Shown in pieces: positions 9,366-17,950 of a stretch of DNA of 64,000 nucleotides. The notes beneath the pieces were generated by a model, which was given only the letters and a program-made list of their open reading frames with translations, had not been told where the DNA came from and did not search any database. The DNA is from JAPLJU01 sp036725345 (lineage in GTDB: Bacteria > Desulfobacterota > Syntrophia > Syntrophales > UBA2192), in contig DAIMEJ010000001.1 in assembly GCA_036725345.1 (NCBI GenBank), positions 124,001 to 188,000 of the forward strand, in the 5' to 3' direction. Numbering within the stretch: position 1 is the first letter of the stretch; each line of letters opens with the position of its first letter. The position numbers and the translations under genes are program-made.

Positions 9366-10127
9366 TTTTTCAAGGTAGGCGTAAGCGCTGTGGTTGTGGA
9401 TACTTTCGATGTTTTCGGCCTCCACGCTGTACCAGGTGAAATTCCCGTCCCGGCCGAGTTTTTCGGCGACGCTCCGGACGACGTCCTCCACGAACATGGG
9501 GTTTTCGTAAGACTTCTCCGTCACGTGCTTCTCATCGGGCCTCTTCAGAAGGGAGTAGACTTCGCCGCTCGCGGAGTCTTCCACCAGCCGGATCAGATCT
9601 TCGATCCAGAAAAATTTCCTGAAGCGGACATTCACCCGGACGATGCTCCGCTGGTTGTGCGCGCCCCTGAGGCTCATTTCCTTGGAGCAGGGGCAAACCG
9701 TGGTGACGGGAACCGTGACGCCGACCCTGAAATCGGCCTTCTTCCCGTCATCCTCGCCGATGAAGTGACACACGTAGTCCATGATGCTCTTCGCGCCCGT
9801 CACGGGGGCGCTCTTCTCGACAAAATAGGGGAACTCGATCTCCATGTGGGCGGACTTGGCGTTGAGTTTTTCCCGCATGTTGGCCAGGATGACGCGGAAG
9901 GTCTTGATGTTGATCCGGCCCCGGTATTCGTTCAGGACCTCCACGAAGCGGCTCATGTGGGTCCCCTTGAAGTGGTGGGGCAGATTCACGTACATGTTGA
10001 TGGTGGCATTCACGTGCTGGACGCCGTTGACCCGGTCGAGGACAATGACCGGATAGTGAATGCCCTTGACGCCGACCTTTTTGATTTCAAGGTTCCTCTC
10101 ATCTCTCCGGTTCTGTACGTCGATCAT
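9360..10127 (-). CDS. folE2: GTP cyclohydrolase IB (FolE2 type)
   Basis: Converts GTP to 7,8-dihydroneopterin triphosphate, the first step to folate and to queuosine/7-deazaguanine. The 255-residue protein belongs to the type IB (FolE2/MptA) family, unrelated in sequence to FolE. The diagnostic T-fold segments are visible: KGTHMSRF near residue 55 and VTTVCPCSKEMSLRGAHNQRS near residue 150, which contains the active-site Cys. The ATG overlaps the stop of queD as ATGA, so the two genes form a translationally coupled pair. FolE2 can use various metals, an advantage under zinc limitation (family knowledge). Confidence 0.93.
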   Translation of the reverse strand: MIDVQNRRDERNLEIKKVGVKGIHYPVIVLDRVNGVQHVNATINMYVNLPHHFKGTHMSRFVEVLNEYRGRINIKTFRVILANMREKLNAKSAHMEIEFPYFVEKSAPVTGAKSIMDYVCHFIGEDDGKKADFRVGVTVPVTTVCPCSKEMSLRGAHNQRSIVRVNVRFRKFFWIEDLIRLVEDSASGEVYSLLKRPDEKHVTEKSYENPMFVEDVVRSVAEKLGRDGNFTWYSVEAENIESIHNHSAYAYLEKE

Positions 10128-10501
10128 GTCCTGGCTCCGCTGTAAGTCACCCGGGCGTTGTCCGACTCCCAGACGACCACCTTGTCGACCTTGATTTTCA
10201 GGGGTCTCGTCTTCGCGGAGAGCCGGTCGTAGATGTGCTTCGCGACGACCTCCGAGGACGGGTTCACCCCCCTGAACTGGGGCAGGTCGTTCAAATACTT
10301 GTGGTCCAGACCCTCGAGGATCTCCGCCGTCCAGGCCTTGAGGACCCTGAAGTCGATGAGGATGTTTTCGTTGTTTAAATTCCCGGACGAAACGGTCACC
10401 TCCACCTTGAAGTTGTGACCGTGAAGCTCCTCGCACTTGCCGCCGATTTCCTTCAATACGTGGGCGGCGGAAAAGCCCTTCGTGATCGTGACCCGGAACA
10501 T
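10124..10501 (-). CDS. queD: 6-carboxy-tetrahydropterin synthase / PTPS family (QueD-like)
   Basis: A 125-residue member of the 6-pyruvoyl-tetrahydropterin synthase family. Zinc ligands are visible: His in FSAAHVL (residue 14) and the pair in LHGHNF, with the catalytic Cys four residues before (CEELHGH). A terminal ESDNARVTY segment holds the substrate-binding Glu. The reaction expected is conversion of dihydroneopterin triphosphate to 6-carboxytetrahydropterin for queuosine synthesis. It is the first gene of a pair with folE2, which supplies its substrate. Two Glu residues directly after the Cys leave open a PTPS-III-like role in folate synthesis. No other queuosine genes lie in this window. 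Confidence 0.88.
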   Translation of the reverse strand: MFRVTITKGFSAAHVLKEIGGKCEELHGHNFKVEVTVSSGNLNNENILIDFRVLKAWTAEILEGLDHKYLNDLPQFRGVNPSSEVVAKHIYDRLSAKTRPLKIKVDKVVVWESDNARVTYSGART

Positions 10502-10665
10502 GGATCCTCCAGAAGAAGGTGATTCCTGACAGAAAAATCACTGCATTCGTACCACAAATCGGTGTCACTTTCATGGTAAAAGTTGAATTTTCAAGCCGGA
10601 TGTGTTAGCCAACCCCCCATGCGGAAAGCACTTCACGAAAGGGCTGCCAACGCGGGGGAGGGGAT

Positions 10666-11955
10666 ATGAAAAAGACATTCATGCCTGTGTGCAGGACGAA
10701 GGAGGAGATGGCGGTTTATCAGCTCGAACGTCTGAAATGGACCGTGAGGCATGCCTACGAGGGTTCGGCCTTCTACCGTAGGAAACTCGACGAGGCCGGT
10801 GTGAGACCCGAACAGATCCGGAGCCTCGACGATCTCCGGCGCCTCCCCTTCACCACGGCCCGGGACCTCCAGGAGAATTACCCCTGGCCGCTCCTCTCCG
10901 TTCCCTTTGAGCGGATCGTCCGCCTGCACGCGTCGACGGGGACAACGGGAAGGCGGAAAGTCCTTGTCTATACGGCGAAAGATATCGACGACTGGGCGAA
11001 TATGTTCGCCCGTTGCTATGAATTCGCCGAGCTGACGCCGCTGGATCGGGTGCAGATCTGCGTCGGCTACGGTGTCTGGACGGCGGGCGTGGGTTTTCAG
11101 CTGGGGTGCGAGCGATACGGCGCTTTCGCGATTCCCGCGGGACCTGGAAATCTCGACATGCAGTTGCAGTTTCTCGTCGATTTCAGGACCACCGTCGTCT
11201 GCAGCACGGCCTCGATGGCCCTCCTCATGGCCGAGGAAGTGCACCGGCGGGGGCTGCGGGATCAGATCTGCGTGAAAAAGGTCATCTTCGGCGCCGAGCG
11301 GTCGAGCGATGCCATGGTCCGGCGGGTGAAAGAACTTCTGGGGGCCGAGCACATCTTCGACATTCCGGGACTCACGGAAGTCTACGGCCCGGGGACCGGG
11401 CTCGACTGTGTCCACCACGCGGGGATTCACTATTTCACGGACTACTACATCATGGAACTCCTCGATCCCGACACCCTGAAGCCGGTTCCGGCGGGGGAGG
11501 CGGGGGAGATGGTGTACACGACCCTCTTGAAAGAAGGGGCCCCCCTGATCCGCTACCGCTCCAGGGACCTCACGAGGCTCATCCCGGGCGACTGCCCCTG
11601 CGGTTCCATCCTGCCCAGGCACGACAAGATCCTCGGGCGGTCCGACGACATGTTCATCGTGAGGGGCGTCAATGTCTATCCGAGCCATATAGACGAAATC
11701 CTGTCGAGAGAAAAAAACGCGGGGAGCGAATACCAGATACACCTCAGCCGCAAGGAAGACGGCAAGGATTACATGACCATCAAGGTGGAGAGGGTCCATG
11801 GCTTCGACCCCGCCGGGGATGCGGATCTGGCCAGGAAAATCGAAAGGGATGTGCGGAAAGAAACCCTCGTCAGCGCCGTCGTCGAGGTTGTGGACTATCA
11901 GGCCCTGCCCCGGACGGAGCGGAAGTCCAAGCGGGTCTTCGATCAGCGAAAGTAG
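10666..11955 (+). CDS. paaK: Phenylacetate-CoA ligase family, AMP-forming
   Basis: A 429-residue adenylate-forming ligase that would activate phenylacetate or a related aryl acid with ATP and CoA. Visible features are the P-loop (LHASTGTTGRRKVLVYT, about residue 87), the family segment ITDRNDL-like LPFTTARDLQENYPWPL near residue 58, the adenylate-binding EVYGPGTGLDC, and the hinge with YRSRDLTRL plus GRSDDMFIVRGVNVYPSHI. The C-terminal domain ends TERKSKRVFD, holding the usual catalytic Lys region. GGGGAGGGGAT precedes the ATG. It lies upstream of iorAB and a TRAP transporter in the same direction, which fits oxidation of aryl-pyruvates to aryl-acyl-CoA or activation of imported aryl acids. 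Confidence 0.92.
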   Translation: MKKTFMPVCRTKEEMAVYQLERLKWTVRHAYEGSAFYRRKLDEAGVRPEQIRSLDDLRRLPFTTARDLQENYPWPLLSVPFERIVRLHASTGTTGRRKVLVYTAKDIDDWANMFARCYEFAELTPLDRVQICVGYGVWTAGVGFQLGCERYGAFAIPAGPGNLDMQLQFLVDFRTTVVCSTASMALLMAEEVHRRGLRDQICVKKVIFGAERSSDAMVRRVKELLGAEHIFDIPGLTEVYGPGTGLDCVHHAGIHYFTDYYIMELLDPDTLKPVPAGEAGEMVYTTLLKEGAPLIRYRSRDLTRLIPGDCPCGSILPRHDKILGRSDDMFIVRGVNVYPSHIDEILSREKNAGSEYQIHLSRKEDGKDYMTIKVERVHGFDPAGDADLARKIERDVRKETLVSAVVEVVDYQALPRTERKSKRVFDQRK

Positions 11956-12055
11956 AAGGACCGGGCTTTTTTAAAAAAAAGCTTGATTTTTCGTTGAGAT
12001 TTGGATAAGGAGCGGCACTGTGAGGTTTTCAGAAATGTATCAGAGGCAAAACGGT

Positions 12056-12110
12056 TTGACATTTTGGTGGTGGCGCTGGACACATAGGGGGGGAAGGCGC
12101 GTCCAGTGCC
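12056..12110 (+). promoter_or_regulatory. Leader hairpin upstream of iorA, with a TTGACA box
   Basis: GGCGCTGGAC (12072-12081) can pair with GTCCAGTGCC (12101-12110) to give a 10-bp stem with one G-U pair. A TTGACA lies at 12056-12061 but no good -10 box follows at the right distance, and such a promoter would start inside the hairpin. The hairpin and the terminator that follows sit in the 246-base gap between paaK and iorA and are likely transcript structures. Confidence 0.4.
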
Positions 12111-12136
12111 CGTGAGAATTTAAATGGCCAGGTACG

Positions 12137-12178
12137 AAAGAGCCATGGACGGTCTTCCGGATCCATGGCTCTTTTTTT
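12137..12178 (+). terminator. Rho-independent terminator just upstream of iorA
   Basis: A 13-bp stem (12137-12149 with 12162-12174, core AAAGAGCCATGGA) is followed by a T-run ending at 12178. It lies 23 bases before the iorA start. It may simply end the paaK transcript or act as an attenuator for iorAB. An in-frame ATG at 12124 upstream of iorA lies before this hairpin and is rejected as a start. Confidence 0.8.
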
Positions 12179-12201
12179 ATTCAAGCAGGGAGTTTCACTC
12201 C

Positions 12202-14037
12202 ATGGGGAAGAAAGACGAACGTATTCTGATGGGGAATGAGGCGATTGCCCGGGGGCTCGTCGAAAACGGCTGCACCCTCTTTTCCTCCTATCCGGGGACG
12301 CCGGCATCGGAGATTTTACCGGCTGTCGTCCAGTTTTCGAGGGAAACAGGCGCGCCCATCCACACCGAGTGGTCCGTCAACGAGAAGGTGGCCTACGAGG
12401 TCGCCCTGGCCAACAGCATGGCGGGGCGCCGTTCCGCCGTGGCCATGAAGCAGGTGGGACTCAACGTGGCCTCCGATCCCCTGACGCGCTCCGCCTACCT
12501 CGGCGTCGTGGGGGGGTTCATCCTGGTGGTCGCCGACGACCCCGGCCCCCACAGCTCCCAGACGGAACAGGACAGCCGGTTTTTCGCCCAGTTTGCAAAG
12601 ATTCCCGTCTTCGATCCTTCCAATCCGAGGGAGGCCAAGGAGATGGTCGGGATCGCTTACGCGCTGTCTGAAAAATACGAGATCCCGGTGATGCTGCGGC
12701 CGACGACCCGGGTGTGCCATTCCCGCCAGAATGTTCCGTGCGCGGATCCGCGGGTCCTGCCCGGCGAGGCGTCGTTCAGGAAAAACCCCGGGCGGTGGAT
12801 CGCGACCCCGCAGTTTCTCACGGAACTGCACCGTTTGCTGAATGAGAAACTGGAAAAGATCGCCCGGGAAGAAACCCTCGCGCCCCGGCGCAGTCCGGGC
12901 GGCTCGCCGGACAAGGGGATCTGCGTCATCTCGTCCGGCGTCGCCTATGCTCACACCCGGGAGATCCTGGAGGACATGGGGGCCCTGGGCGATGTCGTCC
13001 TGTACCAGGTCCTGGTGCCCCATCCGCTGAACAGGGATTTCGTGGAGAGGGTGAACCGTTCTCACAAAAAGATCCTCGTCATCGAGGAAACCTATCCCGT
13101 TATCGAGATGCAGCTTGCGAACCGCCTCGTCGAGGGCAGGCGGTCGGGACTGGTGCCCGGACAGGGGGAACTGACCCCTGATGTCGTTGAAAAGGTCCTT
13201 GCGAAATTTCTCGGTAGGCCCCTGCGGGAGGAAGAGCCGGTCAGGGGGAAGGGCGTCCGCCCGACGCTGTGCGCCGGCTGTCCCCACCGGGCGTCTTTCT
13301 ACGCCATCAAGGACACCTTCCCGAAGGGGATCTTCCCGAGCGACATCGGCTGCTACACGCTCGGTATGAACCTGGGGGCCATCGACACGTGCCACGTCAT
13401 GGGGGCCTGCATCAGCCAGGGGGCCGGGTTCTACCACGCCTATGCCCGGGACGGGAAGGACATGCCGACGATCGTCGTGACCATCGGGGACTCCACTTTC
13501 TTCCACGCAGGCATCCCGGCGCTGGTGAACGCCGTGTTCCAGGGGGCGAAATTCATTCTGGTCATCCTGGACAACGCCACGACGGCCATGACGGGCAATC
13601 AGCCCACGCCCCAGGTCGGCATTCGTGCCGACGGCCGGAAGGGGACACCGGTTGCCATCGAGAATATCGTGAAGGCCTGCGGGGTCCGTTTCATCAGAAC
13701 ATGCGACCCCTACGAGACGGAGAACTTTTCCGCCCTTCTGAAAGAGGCGGACGCCTACACCCGGCAAGACGACGGGGGCATGGCCGTCATCATCGCAAAG
13801 CACCCCTGCATTCTCGACCGGGAGGCGCTGAAGGCTCAGGGCGTCTACAGGGTCCGTGTGTCGGAGGATTGCACGGCGTGCCGGCATTGCCTGGAAAATT
13901 TCGAATGCCCCGCCCTGGTCTACAGGGGGGATCTGGATCGTGTCGTCGTAGATGACATCCTCTGCATCGGCTGCGGTGTCTGCGGGGCCGTTTGTCCCGT
14001 CGGTGCTATCGTCGTGGAAAAAGGAGGCGAGCGTTGA
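12202..14037 (+). CDS. iorA: Indolepyruvate:ferredoxin oxidoreductase, alpha subunit
   Basis: Large subunit (611 residues) of the oxygen-sensitive, thiamine-diphosphate enzyme that oxidatively decarboxylates aryl pyruvates from aromatic amino acids to aryl-acetyl-CoA, reducing ferredoxin. Visible parts: N-terminal pyrimidine-binding domain (GNEAIARGLVENGC, SSYPGTPASEILP, HTEWSVNEKVA), the CPHRASFYA segment, the diphosphate-binding region (GDSTFFHAGIPAL, LDNATTAMTGNQP), and a C-terminal ferredoxin domain with CTACRHC and CIGCGVCGAVCP for two [4Fe-4S] clusters. The ATG at 12202 lies just after a terminator. It overlaps iorB by 4 bases. The neighbouring CoA ligase and TRAP genes suggest a shared aromatic acid pathway. 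Confidence 0.96.
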   Translation: MGKKDERILMGNEAIARGLVENGCTLFSSYPGTPASEILPAVVQFSRETGAPIHTEWSVNEKVAYEVALANSMAGRRSAVAMKQVGLNVASDPLTRSAYLGVVGGFILVVADDPGPHSSQTEQDSRFFAQFAKIPVFDPSNPREAKEMVGIAYALSEKYEIPVMLRPTTRVCHSRQNVPCADPRVLPGEASFRKNPGRWIATPQFLTELHRLLNEKLEKIAREETLAPRRSPGGSPDKGICVISSGVAYAHTREILEDMGALGDVVLYQVLVPHPLNRDFVERVNRSHKKILVIEETYPVIEMQLANRLVEGRRSGLVPGQGELTPDVVEKVLAKFLGRPLREEEPVRGKGVRPTLCAGCPHRASFYAIKDTFPKGIFPSDIGCYTLGMNLGAIDTCHVMGACISQGAGFYHAYARDGKDMPTIVVTIGDSTFFHAGIPALVNAVFQGAKFILVILDNATTAMTGNQPTPQVGIRADGRKGTPVAIENIVKACGVRFIRTCDPYETENFSALLKEADAYTRQDDGGMAVIIAKHPCILDREALKAQGVYRVRVSEDCTACRHCLENFECPALVYRGDLDRVVVDDILCIGCGVCGAVCPVGAIVVEKGGER

Positions 14038-14540
14038 AGCAGCAGATCGTCTTGAGCGGACTGGGCGGACAGGGGATTCTCTTCATCACGAGGGTGCTGG
14101 CCGAAGCCGCCGTCCTCAGGGGGCTGGAGGTTCTCACCTCCGAGACCCACGGCATGGCCATGAGGGGTGGAACCGTCATCTCCCACGTCAAGGTGGGATC
14201 CTTTTCGAGCCCCCTGATTAGCTCTGGAAAAGCCGATATCGGGATCTTCCTCCACCTCCGGGGTCTCGAGGCGCACCGGGCTTATGTCGCCGGGCGGGAA
14301 GGCATCTACGTCAACACGGACATTCCCGGAGACTACCACGGGTTCGACGCCACGAGCCTGGCCGCCAGGCTGGGCGCTGCCGTGATCGCCAACCTGGTTT
14401 TTCTGGGTCACGTCGCGAGGCATGCCCCGCTTTTCTGCGACGAAAGGGCCGTCCGTCAGGCCATCGAGAAGATATCGCCCCGGCGCCAGCTCGAACTGAA
14501 CGTGAAGGGATTGGAAGCCGGGCTCGGGGGGCAGCTTTGA
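14034..14540 (+). CDS. iorB: Indolepyruvate:ferredoxin oxidoreductase, beta subunit
   Basis: Small gamma-type subunit (168 residues) of the pyruvate/2-oxoacid oxidoreductase superfamily, working with IorA. The start is a TTG at 14034 that overlaps the iorA stop and follows AAGGAGGCG; the N-terminus then reads KQQIVLSGLGGQGILF, the hallmark of the family. The THGMAMRGGTVISHVK segment near residue 40 also fits. The ending lies 39 bases before a TRAP transporter gene in the same direction. Confidence 0.94.
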   Translation: MKQQIVLSGLGGQGILFITRVLAEAAVLRGLEVLTSETHGMAMRGGTVISHVKVGSFSSPLISSGKADIGIFLHLRGLEAHRAYVAGREGIYVNTDIPGDYHGFDATSLAARLGAAVIANLVFLGHVARHAPLFCDERAVRQAIEKISPRRQLELNVKGLEAGLGGQL

Positions 14541-14579
14541 GTCTGTCAGAGGGAATCTTGTTCCAGGAAGGAGGACATT

Positions 14580-15611
14580 ATGAAATTAAGGTTTAGCACG
14601 GTCGTCGCGATGGTTGTGGGCCTCGCGCTGGTGTTCGGCGTCATGGCGCCGCCGGCGCCGGAAGCCCAGCAAATCAAGTTAACCTACGCCAACTTTCCGC
14701 CGGCACAGACATTCCCCTGTGTCCAGATGGAGCGGTGGGCCAAGGAGGTCGAAAAGAGAACGAACGGAAAGGTCAAGGTGCAGACCTTCCCGGGAGGGAC
14801 CCTTCTGCCCGCTAAGAACATATTCGACGGCGTGATATCCGGCACGGCCGACATCGGGAATTTCGCCATGAGTTACCAGCCGGGACGGTTCCCCGTGTCC
14901 GAAGCGGTGGACCTGCCGCTGGGATTCCATAGCGCCAAGGTGGCGAGCCTCGTGCTCTATGACCTCATCGAGAAGTACAGACCGAAGGAATTCGAGAAGG
15001 TCAAGATCATCACGCTCTTCACCTGCGCACCGAACGATTTGATGACGAGCAAACCCGTGAAAACCCTCGCCGACCTCAAGGGCATGGAGCTTCGCGTCTC
15101 CGGAACCGGGGCGGAGGTGATCAAACGGCTGGGCGGGATTCCAATCGCCATGCCCATGTCGGACACGCCCGAGGCCATTCAGAAGGGCATTGTGAAGGGG
15201 ATCGTGTCGTCCCTGGAGACCCTGAAGGATTTCAACTACGCCGCCTACTGTCCCTACGCCACGGAGGCGAACCTTTTCGTGGTGAGCTTTGCCGTGGTCA
15301 TGAACAGGGACAAGTGGGAGTCCCTTCCCGCCGATGTGAAAAAGGTCATGGACGACCTGCGGCGCGAGCAGGCGGAATGGACGGGGGACTACATGGATCG
15401 TCACGTGAAGGAGTCCCTGGCCTGGTCGAAGGCCAAGTACAACCACCAGGTCTTCACGCTTCCCAAGAAGGACCAGGCGGAAGTCACCCGGCTGGTGCAG
15501 CCCATGCTCGATGATTACATCAAGCGGACGGAGGCGCAGGGGATCCCGGGGAAGAGGATCGTGGGCGACGCCCAGCAACTCAAGAAAAAATACGAAAAGA
15601 AGTACCGGTAA
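14580..15611 (+). CDS. dctP: TRAP transporter solute-binding protein, DctP family
   Basis: Periplasmic receptor (343 residues) of a tripartite ATP-independent periplasmic transporter. A signal peptide (hydrophobic run from about residue 9 to 25, then PEAQQ) precedes the binding domain. DctP features are visible: ERWAKEVEKRTNGKVKVQTFPGG, the GTADIGNF segment, and the ligand-binding Arg in KGMELRVSGT, which usually contacts the substrate carboxylate. GGAAGGAGG precedes the ATG. The two permease genes follow with very short spacing, so this is a complete dctP-dctQ-dctM set. A carboxylated substrate is expected; an aromatic acid is inferred from the upstream genes. Confidence 0.93.
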   Translation: MKLRFSTVVAMVVGLALVFGVMAPPAPEAQQIKLTYANFPPAQTFPCVQMERWAKEVEKRTNGKVKVQTFPGGTLLPAKNIFDGVISGTADIGNFAMSYQPGRFPVSEAVDLPLGFHSAKVASLVLYDLIEKYRPKEFEKVKIITLFTCAPNDLMTSKPVKTLADLKGMELRVSGTGAEVIKRLGGIPIAMPMSDTPEAIQKGIVKGIVSSLETLKDFNYAAYCPYATEANLFVVSFAVVMNRDKWESLPADVKKVMDDLRREQAEWTGDYMDRHVKESLAWSKAKYNHQVFTLPKKDQAEVTRLVQPMLDDYIKRTEAQGIPGKRIVGDAQQLKKKYEKKYR

Positions 15612-15619
15612 GGGGACCC

Positions 15620-16126
15620 ATGGAACACCTCTTCGTCGGCCTGAAGCGCGCAAACAGGCTCCTGAACAAGTTTTTCATGATCGCAGGCGGCGTTGCCGTC
15701 CTTGCGCTCATGTCCCTCGCCACGGGCAACGTGATGCTTCGTATCTTTCGTCTGCCCTACAGCGGGGCCTATGAGCTGATATCCTTTCTGGGCGCCGTGG
15801 TCATTGCCTCGGCGCTCGGTTACACGCAGATGCGGCACGATCACATCATTGTCGACATCATCACGGAGCGCTATTCGGAAAAAGCCGCCGAAGTCGTCGA
15901 GGGCCTGGCCGGACTGGTGATGGCCATCTTCTTCGTCCTGGTGGCCTGGCAGGTCTGGGTGTGGGGCGTGAAGATACAGGTATCGGGAGAGGTGTCCGAG
16001 ACGCTGAAGGTCGTCTATCACCCCTATGTCTTCTTCCTTTCGGCCGGCTTTGCCGCAGCCGCCCTGACGGCCCTTCTTGATTGCGTCAGGGACCTTCTCC
16101 TCTATGCGGGGGTTCTGAAGAAATGA
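15620..16126 (+). CDS. dctQ: TRAP transporter small permease, DctQ family
   Basis: A 168-residue inner-membrane protein with four predicted transmembrane helices (about 18-38, 52-72, 92-115, 132-155), the normal size and topology for DctQ. The SLATGNVMLRIF and GALEL-like GAYELISFLGAVVIASALGY segments are typical. It starts 8 bases after dctP and its stop overlaps the dctM start as ATGA, so the three are co-translated. Confidence 0.9.
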   Translation: MEHLFVGLKRANRLLNKFFMIAGGVAVLALMSLATGNVMLRIFRLPYSGAYELISFLGAVVIASALGYTQMRHDHIIVDIITERYSEKAAEVVEGLAGLVMAIFFVLVAWQVWVWGVKIQVSGEVSETLKVVYHPYVFFLSAGFAAAALTALLDCVRDLLLYAGVLKK

Positions 16127-17430
16127 GCGGACCTATCGTCGGTGTCTTCGGCATTCTCGCCATGTTCGCGGCGCTGCTCCTCTTCCGGATCCCCGCCGGG
16201 TACACCATGGCCATCGTGGGGTTCCTGGGGATGGTCTATGTGACGGGGCTGAAGGCCGCCCTCGGCCTGATCGGGACCGAGATGTGGAATATCTTCTCCA
16301 ATTACGGACTCACCGTCATCCCCATGTTCGTCCTGGTCGGCGAGTTCATCCATTATGCCCGCTACAACGACAGCCTCTACCAGGCCACCTACCGCTGGTT
16401 CGGTCATTTCAGGGGCGGACTGGCCCTGACGACCATCATGGCCTGCGCCGCCTTTTCGGCGATCAGCGGTTCCAACACCGCAACGGCGGCGACCATGAGC
16501 ACGGTGGCCATACCCACGATGAAAAAGTACAACTACCACCCGATCCTCAGCGCGGGGTCCGTGGCCGCAGGGGCAACCCTCGGCGTCCTCATCCCCCCGA
16601 GCATCGTTCTCGTCGTCTACGGCGTCTACACGGGGCAATCCATCGGAAAGCTGTTCTGGGGGAATGTCATCCCCAGTGTCATTTTGACGACCCTGTTCGC
16701 GGCCACGGTGTTCTTCATCTGCCACCGCCATCCGGACTGGGGACCGAAGGCGCCGAAGAGCACGTGGCGGGAGCGGTTCAAGGCCCTGAACGAGGTCGTC
16801 GACATCCTCGTCCTTTTCGGGGTCATCATGTACGCCCTTTTCACGGGGATCGTGACGGCAACGGAGGCCGCGGCGCTCAGCTGCGCCCTGGCCCTGCTCA
16901 TCTGTCTTCTGCGAAGAAAGCTAACCTGGCAGGGCTTTGTCTCTTCACTGACGGACACCCTGCGGATTTCCTGCATGATTCTGGTCATCGTGGCCGGCGC
17001 CGTCATTTTCGGCCGCTTTCTCACGGTGACGAGACTCCCCTATGAGGCGGCGGCCTGGATTGGCACCCTCAACCTCCCCAATTGGATGATGCTCTGGGTG
17101 GTTCTTCTCTGTTACATTGTCGGCGGGTGCATCATGGACGCGCTGGCCTTTCTTCTGGTGTCGCTCCCCATCTTTTTCCCCCTCATCCTCCAGATGGAGT
17201 ATGACCCGATCTGGTTCGGCCAGGTGATCACCATCGTGACGACCATGGGCGCCATCATGCCGCCAGTAGGGATCTGCAGTTACGTTGTTCACGGGATGGC
17301 CAGGGATATACCGCTGGCCACTGTTTTTCGGGGGGGGATGTATTACATTCCGTCGTACATCCTGTCCATCGCCCTTCTCATGGCCTCGCCGTACTGGACG
17401 GTTCTCATTCTGTCCAATCTGGTCCGCTAG
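16123..17430 (+). CDS. dctM: TRAP transporter large permease, DctM family
   Basis: A 435-residue membrane protein with about 12 hydrophobic helices, the ion-coupled transport subunit of the TRAP system. Family motifs include FRIPAGYTMAIVGFLG near the start, the ACAAFSAISGSNTATAATMSTVAIP loop region, AGATLGVLIPPSIVLV, and IVTATEAAALS. The start at 16123 overlaps dctQ by four bases; a longer reading frame from 16081 lies inside dctQ and is not used. With dctP and dctQ it forms one uptake system. Confidence 0.94.
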   Translation: MSGPIVGVFGILAMFAALLLFRIPAGYTMAIVGFLGMVYVTGLKAALGLIGTEMWNIFSNYGLTVIPMFVLVGEFIHYARYNDSLYQATYRWFGHFRGGLALTTIMACAAFSAISGSNTATAATMSTVAIPTMKKYNYHPILSAGSVAAGATLGVLIPPSIVLVVYGVYTGQSIGKLFWGNVIPSVILTTLFAATVFFICHRHPDWGPKAPKSTWRERFKALNEVVDILVLFGVIMYALFTGIVTATEAAALSCALALLICLLRRKLTWQGFVSSLTDTLRISCMILVIVAGAVIFGRFLTVTRLPYEAAAWIGTLNLPNWMMLWVVLLCYIVGGCIMDALAFLLVSLPIFFPLILQMEYDPIWFGQVITIVTTMGAIMPPVGICSYVVHGMARDIPLATVFRGGMYYIPSYILSIALLMASPYWTVLILSNLVR

Positions 17431-17566
17431 GCTGCGGACCGCACCGGGCGATCCGGGCCGAAACGGCGTCTTGTCGAAAGTCATTGCCTTCCCGGACCGT
17501 TCGTGATAATTCATTCAAGCTTCTGAAGTCTGAATGCCAAAGCGCAGGAAAGAGGAGAGTCGACAG

Positions 17567-17872
17567 ATGAGACGCAAGAAGGTTGTCCGTGGGGGGTTAT
17601 CGACGATTATCGTTCTGGTTGTCTTTGCACTTTCACTGGTCGGGACTCTCTCGGCGCAGGACAAGAAACCCCTCGCCGACAGGCACAAGGACAGGGGGCT
17701 GGACTGCGCCGTATGCCACAAGGAGCCGCCGCCCGCAAAAACGACGTCTGAATCCTGCATGATGTGCCATGGCGACGCGGCGAAGATGGCCGAACGCACC
17801 AAGGACAAGACGCCGAACCCTCACGCCATGCCGAAGCTTGACTGTATCCTCTGTCACCCCGGTCATAAATAG
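17567..17872 (+). CDS. Small periplasmic three-haem c-type cytochrome
   Basis: A 101-residue exported protein with an N-terminal signal anchor or cleavable signal (RRKKVVRGG then a hydrophobic run, then LSAQ) and three haem c binding motifs (CAVCH, CMMCH, CILCH) within 60 residues. Several extra His residues could serve as distal ligands. It resembles the cytochrome c3-like/tetrahaem domains that accompany flavocytochromes, but with three sites. AGGAG at 17552 favours the ATG at 17567 over 17534. It stands alone, 136 bases after dctM. Electron transfer in the periplasm is a safe inference; partner unknown. Confidence 0.85.
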   Translation: MRRKKVVRGGLSTIIVLVVFALSLVGTLSAQDKKPLADRHKDRGLDCAVCHKEPPPAKTTSESCMMCHGDAAKMAERTKDKTPNPHAMPKLDCILCHPGHK

Positions 17873-17950
17873 GACAGACGGGTCTGACGCCTTCAGGTTC
17901 AGGTTTCAAAGGACGGGGGATTTTCCGGGAAGGATAAAAAAGCCGCCAGA

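Noticed and set aside
10128..10574. Upstream extension of folE2 into the queD region
   Set aside because: The added residues are queD sequence in another frame. FolE2 starts at 10127 with an ATGA overlap.
12124..12201. In-frame ATG upstream of iorA
   Set aside because: The extra 26 codons lie within a terminator hairpin and are not part of the IorA family start.
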